From Syngnathus acus (Eukaryota > Chordata > Actinopteri > Syngnathiformes > Syngnathidae): DNA of 64,000 nucleotides. The notes beneath the pieces are model-generated. The model was not told the origin of the DNA. It did not search any database and saw only the letters and a list, made by a program, of their open reading frames with translations. The number at the start of each line of letters is the position of its first letter. Position 1 is the stretch's first letter. The position numbers and the translations under genes are program-made. The stretch is from contig NC_051097.1 in assembly GCF_901709675.1 (NCBI RefSeq), positions 10,952,039-11,016,038 of the forward strand, read 5' to 3'. Shown piece after piece: positions 24,030-34,751 of the stretch.

Positions 24030-25433
24030 CCACTTTATTAGGGAAATAAAAAGTCACACGTGTCAAGCTCTAGTCCTTGGGGCCGCGTTCCAACATGTTT
24101 TCCAAGTGACCCTCGTTAAGCGCACCTGCGTGAAAAGTTTTAGCTCCTTTCACGTTCTGCAGGAGCTAAAACTTTTCACGCAGGTGCACTTAACGAGGGA
24201 ATCACACAGACACTCCTTTAGGTACACCGCCATTTTCAAGTGTACCTAATAACAGGCCACTTTATTAGGGAAATATCATGGTCAAAGGTCACACGTGTCA
24301 AGCTCTAGTCCTCGGGGCCGCGTTCCAACATGTTTTCCAAGTGACACTCGTTAAGCGCACCTGCGTGAAAAGTTTTAGCTCCTTTCACGTTCTGCAGGAG
24401 CTAAAACTTTTCACGCAGGTGCACTTAACGAGGGAAGCCAATGGACACTCCATTAGGTACACCACCATTTTCAAGTGTACCTAATCACAGGCCACTTTAT
24501 TAGGGAAATATCATGGTCAAAGGTCAAGGTGTCAAGCTCTAGTCCTCGGGGCCGCGTTCCAACATGTTTTCCAAGTGACCCTCGTTAAGCGCACCTGCGT
24601 GAAAAGTTTTAGCTCCTTTCACGTTCTGCAGAAGCTAAAACTTTTCACGCAGCTGCACTTAACGAGGGAATCACACGGACACTCCATTAGGTACACCGCC
24701 ATTTTCAAGTGTACCTAATAACAGGCCACTTTATTAGGGAGATATCATGGTCAAAGGTCACAGGTGTCAAGCTCTAGTCCTCGGGGCCGCGTTCCAACAT
24801 GTTTTCCAAGTGACCCCCGTTAAGCGCACCTGCGTGAAAAGTTTTAGCTTCTTTCACGTTCCGCAGGAGCTAAAACTTTTCACGCAGGTGCGCTTAACGA
24901 GGGAATCCTACGGACACTCCATTAGGTACACCACCATTTTCAAGAGTACCTAATAACAGGCCACTTTATTAGGGAAATATCATGGTCAAAGGTCACACGT
25001 GTCAAGCTCTAGTCCTCGGGGCCGCGTTCCAACATGTTTTCCAAGTGACCCTCGTTAAGCGCACCTGCGTGAAAAGTTTTAGCTCATTTCACGTTCTGCA
25101 GGAGCTAAAACTTTTCACGCAGGTGCACTTAACGAGGGAATCATACAGACACTCCATTAGGTACACCACCATTTTCAAGTGTACCTAATAACAGGCCACT
25201 TTATTAGGGAAATATCATGGTCAAAGGTCACAGGTGTTAAGCTCTAGTCCTCGGGGCCGCGTTCCAACATGTTTTCCAAGTGACCCTCGTTAAGCGCACC
25301 TGCGTGAAAAGTTTTAGCTCATTTCACGTTCTGCAGGAGCTAAAACTTTTCACGCAGGTGTGTTTAACGAGGGTAACTTGGAAAACATATTGGAACGCGG
25401 CCCCTCGAGGACTGGATGTCGACACCCCTGGTT
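24030..25433. mobile_element. Six tandem B units carrying a hAT-like fold-back element
   Basis: Each unit holds a near-perfect hairpin: CCCTCGTTAAGCGCACCTGC onward, about 38 bp, a ~14-nt loop (TTTCACGTTCTGCA), then the inverted arm ending CACTTAACGAGGG. The last unit also keeps the outer right end (near 25365-25433: GTAACTTGGAAAACATATTG ... ACACCCCTG). This is the inverted copy of the left end (TCAAGCTCTAGTCCTCGGGG), so the array seems built from a longer inverted-repeat transposon whose outer right end was lost in the other copies. CAGGGGTG-type termini suggest the hAT superfamily. Confidence 0.7.
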
Positions 25434-26089
25434 TAAGTGAAAAGTGTCACACCCGCCCTCACCCCCACTTTCTGATTGGCTGGTTGATCTGTGACATCAC
25501 TCGGACACTCCATTAGGTACACCGCTATTTTTAGGTGTACCTAATAACAGGCCAGTTCATTAGGGAAAAATCATGGCCAAAGCTTAACTGAAAGTGAAAA
25601 GTGCCACACCCGCCCTCACCCCCACCTCCTGATTGGCTGGTTGATCTGTGACGTCACACGGACACTCCATTAGGTACACCACCATTTTCAGGTGTACCTA
25701 ATAATTTTATGCATTTTTTGTACGTGTCAAGAATGTGTATTTGACTACTTGCTCTTTATTTTCCGGGACACCAACACATATTACACTTATACATATTGTC
25801 ATATAAAGCAGTTAACCAAATGTCAGAGCTTTGTTTTCATGCTCAAAAAAATAAAATCAAGGAATAAAATACCAGACAAGTTTTAACAGGTTTTAATGTT
25901 TATTAAAATAATAATAATAACAATAATAATAAAAGTACATTTCAAACCAGCAATCTAATGTGAAATTGCAGTAGATATATTGGATAACAATATTTCGGCG
26001 TATATATGCATACACGTTATTTCAAGTGTCATAAAATAAAGATTACACAAAGAGAAGCATAATCTCCCCGTCTTTGCATAACGGCGCAT

Positions 26090-26520
26090 CCCTTCATGCA
26101 CTAAAAGCTAGCCGTTAGCTTGGAGAAAACGTGCATAAAAGAAGTGGTGTTTCAGTGAGTGGTTCTTTCTTTCCTGGGCAAATCTCCCAGGAGGGAGACG
26201 CAACACGTTCACGGACTGACGCACGGGAAGGAAGGCAGTTGACCCATTGACTCGTTCGCGAACGGGAAAGTCCGGATTCGTTCCCTCACTGATCCGTTCT
26301 CGCGATGAACTGGAAATGCAAATCACTCACTTCAGTTGGTGAACCGGAAGTGACGTCATTTTCTTCTTCGTTTTGTTCTACGAGGTAGCATCAGCTTCAA
26401 TGTGCATTACTGACACCTACTGGTTGAAGTCATATGAACTGAAAAAAGAATTCGTTTACTCGTTCACTGAAAAGATTCGGTCTTTTGAACGAATCGTTCC
26501 CTGACGAGCCAACACTAGCA
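26090..26520. repeat. Dispersed repeat with GAACGAATCGTTC palindrome
   Basis: The interval contains ACTCGTTCACTGAAAAG and GGTCTTTTGAACGAATCG and ends near CCAACACTAG. Similar motifs (ACTCGTTCGTGAACAGG) lie at about 23560-23600 inside the satellite. It resembles short inverted-repeat elements common in fish. Borders are uncertain. Confidence 0.4.
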
Positions 26521-26799
26521 CACAGCACAGAAAAATCATGGTCAAAGCTTAACGGAAAGTGAAAAGTGCCACACCCGCCCTCACCTCCACTTTCTGATTG
26601 GCTGGTTGAGCTGTGACGTCACACGGACACTTTATTAGGTACACCGCCATTTTCAGGTGTACCTCATAACAGGCCACTTCATTAGGGAGAAATCATAGTC
26701 ATAACTTAACTGAACCTGAAAAAGCAACCCCCCTCACCCCCACCTCCTGATTGACTCTTTTGTTTGTGACGTGCCTCCTGGACAAATGTGAAATCACCA

Positions 26800-27740
26800 T
26801 AACTGGCCACACCTAATAACAGCCCATTGCATTTGTAAATGTGGGCAAAATTGTGATAAATAATAAAGTTTAAAACTCAATATCTGCTGCGTCAGTGACA
26901 AGCAACTGAAGGAAACTTGGCAAGAACGCGCTTGGTTCTACTTGAATAGAGCTTTCTCGTTTACCGTAGGCACGCCAGTTCACGCAGTGTTACTTCAAGT
27001 AACCTCGTAAAAGAGGATGTTATATTTAAATAGGACGCTCTCTTTTTTTTCCCCCCTATCAGTCTTAACTGATATTTTGTCGTTCTCCCGTCATTTCCGA
27101 CAAGTACATGTAGAGAAACCTATAAATGTTTTCTCGGTGCATATTGATTTTACTGACTTTTTATATTTGATGCTATGAAGTGAATCACATTGTCCACTGG
27201 GTGTCACTGTTGTCCCATATTTCTGCTTTTCTTTGTCTAACGTTGAAACCTAAGTGACTTTTTTGGAGCCGATGCATATATTTTTAACATTACAAAAATG
27301 GATCTAGATTCACTCCCTTGGCGAGCGAATTAAAATAATTTCAATTAGGTGCCTATTAAATGACCGTTTACGTCACACTACAACTGCGTCCCAAATAGTC
27401 AACAACAACAAAATACAGTAAATGGCCCAAATTATGAACAGAAATACGAATTAGAAATTCTGGCTTTCGAGGTTTAACTGCCTTTAACTATAATGCACGC
27501 ATAAACTGTCTACAAAAAGTCTACTGAGCCCTATTTTCATAGATAAACACGCATTATATGGGGATTTTTCCAACAGGTTCTTCCCATATTACATGATCTC
27601 ATCAGTTCCAAGGAACACATCCACATGAACATACTGACTTGTTCAATGTACGGAGATTGTAGGCAAATAACGGTGAATGGGTTGTGCGTTTATTTGACTA
27701 CCGCACGTTTTGTTTTTTGCATGCCAACGTCCCTCCCTGC
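26800..27740. other. Non-coding spacer between satellite and enc1 promoter
   Basis: AT-rich sequence without a convincing reading frame or recognised repeat. It leads directly into the GC-rich promoter block that starts at about 27.74 kb. Confidence 0.5.
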
Positions 27741-27830
27741 CGCTTCCACCTGATTGGCTCCCCGAATTATATCAGCCCCGCCCCTAATCACAACCCCGCC
27801 CAATCAGGCCAAAGCACTGAGGCGAAGCAC
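27740..27830 (+). promoter_or_regulatory. enc1: Probable enc1 promoter (CCAAT and GC boxes)
   Basis: Within about 60 bp there is an inverted CCAAT box (GATTGGCT, near 27752), GC boxes (GCCCCGCCCC near 27776; ACCCCGCCC near 27792) and a further CCAATCA. An AT-rich ATTATATC lies between them. The block sits immediately upstream of a GC-rich stretch that ends in a splice donor, as expected for the non-coding first exon of an ENC-type gene. Confidence 0.55.
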
Positions 27831-28049
27831 CAGCGAGCACAGGCGTCAGTCTCAGCTGGACAACAAGGGAAGACGCGACGAGACACCACCATCTCGCCAT
27901 CATCACCTCCAAGATCACCGTCTTGCTCTGAAGTCTACACGTACAAGCCACGTCGTGGAGGACTGGGACGAGATTGAGCTCCGCAGTGACAGGGGAAGAA
28001 GAAGAAGAACCGGGGAGGCGGCGGCCGCATCGTGGCTCTCTCACCGCGG
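27831..28049 (+). other. enc1: Probable enc1 5'UTR exon 1
   Basis: This GC-rich transcript-like stretch follows the promoter elements and ends at CACCGCGG|GTATGT, a good donor at 28050. It has no long conserved coding frame. The next acceptor on this strand that joins to a recognisable gene is at 30826, giving an intron of about 2.8 kb. The start is approximate. Confidence 0.45.
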
Positions 28050-30838
28050 GTATGTCCGAGAGATTCTCCGGGCGAGGTTGAACTCCTGCGTTCCCCTAAA
28101 GAGGTCGGTGAGAGAGAACATCATTTCATCTCAACATTTCAAAAGCAATGATTTTGCTCCTTCATATAGCATTCTTACGTTCAGATAGGGAACAAGCAGC
28201 ATGCACAAGTATGCAGCACAGAACGCAACAGGAACAAAGAGCAGCCACGAGAAGGAATTACTGCCATCAAATATTGAGTCGTGTAATACAGTAACGCAGA
28301 AATTGTAAATATTTTGACCAAATTTTGATGGGCAGTACAGTAGGTAAGAGCTAATACAACTTTACAGTCAATATTTTTCAACCCAAGCATCACCTGATTT
28401 TATTCTGCTTATATTATATTATTACACTTGGATCTTTCACGCATGCATAGCCAATGCATGAATGGACGTACATATAGTTGTAGTTTGTAAGAGTGATGCA
28501 AAAGGTTGTGTTCCCTCCAAAATATCAGTGACTAACTAATCAATTGTGTGTATGAATGAATTGAACTAAATTGAATCCGGATGGGATCCAGAGTGAGCAT
28601 TTAGTAGCAATGTAAACACTTTCTTTCTGGTCATGAAGATCACTGCTTGACAGCCTTGGTGGACGTCCGCGCTGTGTTTGACCATGATTGTAACAGTCGC
28701 AATTGGTTTTGGTATCGTAAACGCTTCGACGCCGCCTGCTGCGCTCGATGCCGGCAGCGACGGAGCAGTTCAAGGCGCTCTCACTAGACTGCACAAAGAA
28801 CACTTAACAATGAAGCAAACAATTACCTTGAATTGTTTTTCCACAACAATTGTTTAGTGTTCAACTGAACAAGGGTCACGTTTCACACATTTGCCAGTAA
28901 ATTGAGACCAGGTCATCATTATTTCAAAACACCCCAAGTCATACTAGAATGAATGTTTTCAGAAAGCAGGCAAGACAAATTCAACAGATTAAATATTTGC
29001 TGATTGTCACAACATGGATAAGTGACAATTGACATGAAAAAAAATGAGCAATCATATTAGCATTTATTAACAATATTGTGACGGTAAGTTAAAAAAAAAA
29101 ACAATGCTGTCAGGTATTTGTACTTTGCCTCAATAATGACCGTATGACACGGACATAATCGTCACCTTGGTTATGGGCAAGATCTTGGCGAGAGAGCGAG
29201 AGGTGTCGTTGACGCTTTCCCAAGACATAAAATGGACGACATCAGGTGTCGCTGGCGACTAAATGAGGTTTTGGGCCGGCGCGTGTGCAACGACAGCTGG
29301 CCCGAGACGCTAAATTCGATCCAGATGGGTTTGGATGCTGACCAATGATCTCCGCTGCATCATCTCCTTTTTGTCTGGTCCAAGTGGCCCATCTGAGCCC
29401 CATGTTTACTTGCGAGGAAACTTCCCCTCCTCCATTTTCACATTCCCATCCCTCTTCCTGAGTCCGTGATTGTGGACACCTGGCAATGATTTCAAGTTTA
29501 CATGCAGCCAGCCAGCCATCCGGGCGGGCCTCAGATGGCGGCCAGAGGCTCTCTCGCTCCTTGTTGGCATTTGTGGCTTATTATGACCAATCGAGAGTGA
29601 GTCCAAACAAAAAAAAGAACTAAATCAACTTGTTTACTCGCATGCATTGTGCCGTCCACTTCAAAAAGTCGCCGGCTGTGAATTTGAAAGGACCTTGGTG
29701 AGTGGGATTGCCTGATGATTGTTAGGATGAGCTCATGGCTCCATTAGTCATGTCTGGCGTGATGTAAGTAATTATTTACAGAAAAATCACTCCACCCATA
29801 ACTTTGAATGTCATACACACATAAAAGATCTGAGAGCGTGGGAACAACAGTTAGCGACACATTGTTTTGTTTTCTTTGGGGAAAAGCAGGAAATGATTTC
29901 CATCAATGCAGAGTGAAGGACAGCTGTTTGAACTCAGTATTTTTGCTAATATCCATCAAAAGACCAGAATCCAGTTCTGATCCAGATTGAGGGTTATTAT
30001 GAAGCAAACTCCAATCCGACGTGTGAATTCACCAGTAAGCCTTTTTTCTTATTGACTAATTAGGTCAAGCTTTGGCACAGTGTGCGCGCGCGGTTGTCGT
30101 CTTAGCTGAGCCAGCGGCTACGAGGTGACGCGTCGTCGCCTTTGTCGGTGCTGGAATGCAACCAGTCTTGCCGGGCCGATGCTTTTGCGCTTTGTTTGAT
30201 ATTTGCTCCCGATGCTCTCTCACTATGACATGTGAAAGTCGGGTTGGCTGGTGTGCAGGAATATTGCGCAACGTTTGATGTCCAATTATTATGTTGAGAA
30301 GGGTTATCTTGTGCCGTATTTACAGTTGGAACTGCAAAATAAAAACATTGACAGGAGTTTCAATTCAAAGTCAAAGTCTGCTTTATTGTCAATTTCTTGA
30401 TATATATATATATATATATATTTTTGCCATTGGCTGCAGTGCCCGTTCCCTAACCTCGGCAAATAACAAGGGATTAGCGTATTTAATCCATCGCATCCTG
30501 TCTTCAAAATGCTTGTTGGCAGTAAAGCGCTAGTTAGCACACACCCCCGAAGCTAAAAAGCTAACCAGCAGCCGTGTGAACTTTTACTGCGCGCATACTT
30601 GGAATGCCAGCAAGTGAGAAAAAGCACTCATGCGACACGTCAATCCTAATCGTCCTAGCTGGAATCTCTTTTCCCGTGCGTCGACCTCGTCGTCACCTCC
30701 AATTGTTTTGATGCTTCAAAGTCTCAGTGGACGGACGACGACATCTTCTGTGTTTTCTCAGAAACTTTTGTGTGTTCTGAAACTTGTGAGTTGTTTTTTC
30801 CAATCCCTCCTTTCTTTTACTTGCAGGAATCAATGAAA

Positions 30839-32608
30839 ATGTCCGTGTGCGTCCATGAGAACCGGAAGTCCCGGGCCAGCACCGGCTCCATGAACATCTA
30901 CCTGTTCCACAAGTCGTCGTACGCCGACAGCGTGCTCATGCATCTCAACTCCCTGCGGCAGCAGCGTCTGTTCACCGACGTGCTTCTCCACGCCGGCAGC
31001 CGCTCCTTCCCGTGCCACCGCGCCGTCCTCGCCGCCTGCAGCCGCTACTTTGAGGCCATGTTCAGCGGGGGGCTACGCGAGAGTCAGGCCAGCGAGGTGG
31101 ACTTCCACGACTCGGTCCACCCGGAGGTGCTGGAGCTGCTGCTGGACTACGCGTACACGTCGCGGGTGGTCATCAACGAGGAGAACGCTGAGTCACTGCT
31201 GGAGGCCGGCGACATGCTGGAGTTTCAAGACATCCGCGACGCCTGCGCAGAGTTCCTGGAGAGGAACCTTCACCCGTCCAACTGCCTGGGAATGCTGCTG
31301 CTCTCTGACGCCCACCAGTGCACCAAGCTGTCGGAGCTCTCCTGGAGCATGTGCCTCAGCAACTTCCCCGCCATTTGCAAGACGGAGGACTTCCTACAGC
31401 TGCCCAAAGACATGGTGGTGCAGCTTTTGTCCCACGAAGAGCTGGAGACCGAGGACGAGCGGCTGGTATACGAAGCCGCCCTGAACTGGATCAACTACGA
31501 CCTGGAGAGGCGCCACTGCGACCTCCCGGAACTCCTCGGGACGGTCCGCCTGGCCCTGCTGCCGGCCATCTTTCTGATGGAGAACGTCTCCACCGAGGAG
31601 CTGATCAACGCCCAGGCCGGGAGCAAGGAGCTGGTGGACCAGGCCATCCGCTGTAAGTTGAGGATCCTGCAGAACGACGGCGTGGTCAACAGTCAGTGCG
31701 CCCGCCCCCGCAAGACCAGCCACGCCCTCTTCCTCCTCGGCGGCCAGACCTTCATGTGCGACAAGTTGTATCTGGTGGACCAGAAGGCCAAGGAGATCAT
31801 TCCCAAGGCAGACATTCCCAGCCCGAGGAAGGAATTCAGCGCCTGCGCCATCGCCTGTAAGGTCTACATCACGGGGGGGCGGGGCTCGGAAAACGGCGTC
31901 TCCAAAGACGTCTGGGTCTACGACACGGTCCACGAGGAATGGTCCAAAGCGGCGCCCATGCTCATCGCCAGGTTCGGCCACGGCTCGGCCGAACTCAAAC
32001 ACTGCCTGTACGTGGTCGGCGGTCACACGGCGGCCACCGGCTGCCTGCCCGCCTCGCCGTCCGTGTCGCTCAAACAAGTGGAGCAGTTCGACCCGGCGGC
32101 CAACAAGTGGACCATGGTGGCGCCCCTGCGGGAGGGCGTGAGCAACGCGGCTGTGGTCAGCGTCAAGCTCAAGCTCTTCGCTTTCGGGGGCACCAGCGTC
32201 ACCCACGACAAGCTGCCCAAGGTCCAGTGCTACGACCCCCAGGAGAACCGCTGGACCGTGCCGGCCTCTTGCCCGCAGCCGTGGCGCTACACCGCCGCCG
32301 CCGTCCTGGGCAACCAGATCTTCGTCATGGGCGGCGACACCGAGTTCTCGGCGTGCTCGGCCTACAAGTTCAGCAGCGAGAGCTACCAGTGGACTAAAGT
32401 GGGCGACGTGACGGCCAAGCGCATGAGCTGCCAGGCGGTGGCGTCCGGGAACAAACTCTACGTGGTGGGGGGCTACTTTGGCACGCAGCGCTGCAAGACC
32501 TTGGACTGCTACGACCCCACGCTGGACGCGTGGAACAGCATCACCACGGTGCCGTACTCCCTCATCCCGACAGCCTTCGTCAGCACCTGGAAGCATCTGC
32601 CCGCCTGA
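30839..32608 (+). CDS. enc1: Ectodermal-neural cortex protein 1 (BTB-BACK-Kelch)
   Basis: ENC1 is a Kelch-family adaptor linked to Cullin-3 ubiquitin ligase and to actin in developing neural tissue. The reading frame is uninterrupted. The start chosen is the second ATG at 30839, giving MSVCVHENRKSRASTGS, which fits the ENC family and yields 589 residues, the usual ENC1 length; an ATG two codons upstream (30833) is also in frame. The BTB domain is at about 35-145 (RLFTDVLLHAGSRSFPCHRA; FEAMFSGGL), BACK at about 150-260, and six Kelch repeats at about 300-580 (YVVGGH, FAFGGT, FVMGGDTEFSA, YVVGGYFGTQRCK). Exon 2 begins after an acceptor at 30824-30826. The sequence is closer to ENC1 than to KLHL25; the teleost paralogue enc3 is the main alternative. 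Confidence 0.9.
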   Translation: MSVCVHENRKSRASTGSMNIYLFHKSSYADSVLMHLNSLRQQRLFTDVLLHAGSRSFPCHRAVLAACSRYFEAMFSGGLRESQASEVDFHDSVHPEVLELLLDYAYTSRVVINEENAESLLEAGDMLEFQDIRDACAEFLERNLHPSNCLGMLLLSDAHQCTKLSELSWSMCLSNFPAICKTEDFLQLPKDMVVQLLSHEELETEDERLVYEAALNWINYDLERRHCDLPELLGTVRLALLPAIFLMENVSTEELINAQAGSKELVDQAIRCKLRILQNDGVVNSQCARPRKTSHALFLLGGQTFMCDKLYLVDQKAKEIIPKADIPSPRKEFSACAIACKVYITGGRGSENGVSKDVWVYDTVHEEWSKAAPMLIARFGHGSAELKHCLYVVGGHTAATGCLPASPSVSLKQVEQFDPAANKWTMVAPLREGVSNAAVVSVKLKLFAFGGTSVTHDKLPKVQCYDPQENRWTVPASCPQPWRYTAAAVLGNQIFVMGGDTEFSACSAYKFSSESYQWTKVGDVTAKRMSCQAVASGNKLYVVGGYFGTQRCKTLDCYDPTLDAWNSITTVPYSLIPTAFVSTWKHLPA

Positions 32609-32636
32609 AGCACGCCCGCTGGACTTGGTCCCTAAG
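32609..32636 (+). other. enc1: Short 3'UTR part of enc1 exon 2 ending at a splice donor
   Basis: Twenty-eight nucleotides after the TGA stop the sequence is CCTAAG|GTAACT, a plausible donor. Downstream, TTATTCTTTTCTCTTCCAG ends at 34751 and is a very strong acceptor. Together they suggest an intron within the 3'UTR, close enough to the stop (under 50 nt) that nonsense-mediated decay would not be expected. Confidence 0.45.
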
Positions 32637-34194
32637 GTAACTAGGGTCTCAGCGACAACACGCTTCTCCTAAAAGTCACTGGCTTGCATCCACTGGAAAG
32701 ATTTGCAAACTTTAGCCACGTCGCTTTTCATCGCAAATTTTGAGAAATCCTCAAGGACCCAGGGAATCGGTCATTCTAATTGGAAGCAGCCATTTTGTCT
32801 GAGTTCCAGCTAGCTCATACAAATTGAAATGCTGTCTCATTCCATCTAATTGTACTCGGGTTCTCTTTGTGTATCGGAATGCAGTGAGAAACCCAAAAGA
32901 TGCGGGGTGGGAGACCACGCGGTCGTCAATGTTCCTACCACCGGGCATTACTAGAATTCTTGCCGTGGGAATTCCAGTTTAGTATTGTGGGAATAGTGAG
33001 AGTCTCAAGCTCCAAGACCTTTCAATTCAGGCCAGCTCTTTACTTCTCCGACTCTTTCTCCAGGTTCTTTGGACACAAAGGAATGTCGGAGTGGCTCTTA
33101 AGGCGGGCTGGCGACTGGCGGGAGGTCCTGGGAGGAGGGGGCCGGCCGCGAGTTTGCATGGGTTAGTTAAGTGACTGCGGGGACATGCCAGAGGACAGAG
33201 AGGGTAATTGAAGTAGAATAGGATACTTTTATTGCTCCTGTGGGGGAGGTTACTCCAAGACGGTTGGCCAATTAGACGGGGGGGGGGGACACGCCAGCAG
33301 GCCGCAACGCCTGGGCCGGGCTAATCCACTCTCCGTCACCTCCCTTTGATGAGGTCACGCTCTCGGTGGCGGGCGGGCCAGGAGGAGGCCGCCCCGTTGT
33401 GAAGCATTTATCACGGCTTACGACTGGACTTGCCGGGGTGTGGTTCTGGAGCGTTCACATTTTTGCGGGCTCCTGCGACTTTTAATTCGAATGCCACGCC
33501 GCCCATCCGAGTGTGAACTAAAGCCAATCTTTCGTGTTTAGCAACATGCTATGCTAATTCACAAGTGTAACTCGCTGGCTCTGTGATGAAGTGCTGCCTC
33601 CGCCAGTGAAAATACAAGCACTTATCACTTTTTTTTTTCCCAACGGTGCTTTCTCCAAGAGCCACATTTCATTTTATAAACGACGCATTTCATTAGCATG
33701 CTAGCCGTTAGCATGCTCACCTGAGAGTTCTGCCCCACATTCTGGCAGAAAGACGCTCCATTCATCTAAATGCAGGATTCTCGATCTGCTGTGTTCCGCC
33801 TCACCTCTGACGCGGTGTGAAAGGAGCTCGAGTCTGTGGGAATAGCTGCAACGAGGGTGCGAAATTTAACATCCAACACTTCTCCGCCATCGTGTGTCAA
33901 AAGCAATCGGCGCCGCCATGGAATTATTTGAATACGGGACTTCGGGGCTGATGTGTGAAAGCGTACGTAATATTCGCCACGCTAGGTGACGGGTCGACTC
34001 ACACAGGCCTAAGGAATACAAAGTCGTTTTCAAATTCAGGGAGTAAAAGTCAAAAAGTAAAGCCAGATCGGTCGGTTGATTTATTCGGCAAAAATTAGCT
34101 TTTTTTTTTTTTTACATTGTTTTATTTTATTCGCATTAACACTGTGCATTTTTTAATTACTTGGCTGATTAATCAATTGTCTGAATATTTTTTC

Positions 34195-34216
34195 GGGGGG
34201 GGGGGGGGGGGGGGGG
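34195..34216. repeat. G homopolymer, 22 nt
   Basis: An uninterrupted run of G in the proposed enc1 3'UTR intron. Such runs are assembly-error prone and can form G-quadruplex-like structures. Confidence 0.9.
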
Positions 34217-34751
34217 TTAATTGATCCCTGAATTAAAATCTGAACAGCGCTGCCTTGTGAACACGTCACTCTCCCCCTGACCTCCTTGCGAGCCGCAAGG
34301 CCGATGATGTTGAGCAGGCTCGACGTAGGAGGAGACAGTCGCCCCGGGCCCGGCCAGGGTGGGGGCGGCATGGCGCCAACCCGTCACCCACACATGGCTG
34401 CCAGCTCTTGACAACAAGGCGTGGGCGAGCGCCCGTGGCGTACATCCTCGTCGGATGACGCCCGGGAAGCGGCTAATAGTGCCGGATTACTCCCTCGCTC
34501 AAAAGAGTCCCCGAGGACTTTAATCCTGCCACTTATTTAAACCTCAGCTGGCCTTTTGTACGCGCCACGGTTCAGGCTGAAGGCTTGCTCACCGGGTAAA
34601 GGCACAAGGGGGGGGTTGAGTGGAGAAAGATGGCAATAAAAGTCTTTCCCCGAGGGAAGCCGAACGTCCACCAACGATGGCAGTTAAAAGATTTGCATGT
34701 TTTTTTTTTTGACCTAACTCATTTTAAATACTTTATTCTTTTCTCTTCCAG

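Larger units (their letters stand above)
23140..26790. repeat. Complex satellite: A units (~160 bp) around B units (~235 bp)
   Basis: The anchor GGACACTCCATTAGGTACAC recurs near 23155, 23300, 23456, 23825, 23985, 24208, 24444, 24678, 24913, 25147, 25504, 25663 and 26627. Spacing is about 145-160 bp at the two ends (A units) and 234-236 bp in the middle (B units). Each anchor begins a palindrome (ATTAGGTACACC ... GGTGTACCTAAT). A units carry a GTGACGTCAC palindrome and the sequence CACCCGCCCTCACCCCCAC. Two stretches (about 23520-23760 and 25700-26520) are other inserted DNA. No gene is seen; a 68-codon frame repeats in B units only because the DNA repeats. Confidence 0.92.

Noticed and set aside
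24278-25188. Repeated 68-codon frames (MVKGHTCQALVLG...)
   Set aside because: They recur because the 235-bp satellite unit recurs; they run through a palindrome and show no protein features.
23140-26790. CRISPR-like spaced repeats
   Set aside because: Units are long, tandem and without unique spacers, in a vertebrate genome; this is a satellite.
27754-28188. 144-codon basic frame before enc1
   Set aside because: It runs through promoter boxes and a splice donor and resembles no protein; it fits promoter plus 5'UTR better.
31394-32596. A 400-codon open frame on the minus strand
   Set aside because: It is the antisense shadow of the GC-rich enc1 coding exon; the plus-strand frame is a full-length BTB-BACK-Kelch protein.
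31010-32608. klhl25 (ENC2) for the Kelch gene
   Set aside because: The BTB-BACK wording (YLFHKSSYADSVL; LRQQRLFTDVLLHAG) is ENC1-like and differs from KLHL25; enc3 cannot be fully excluded.
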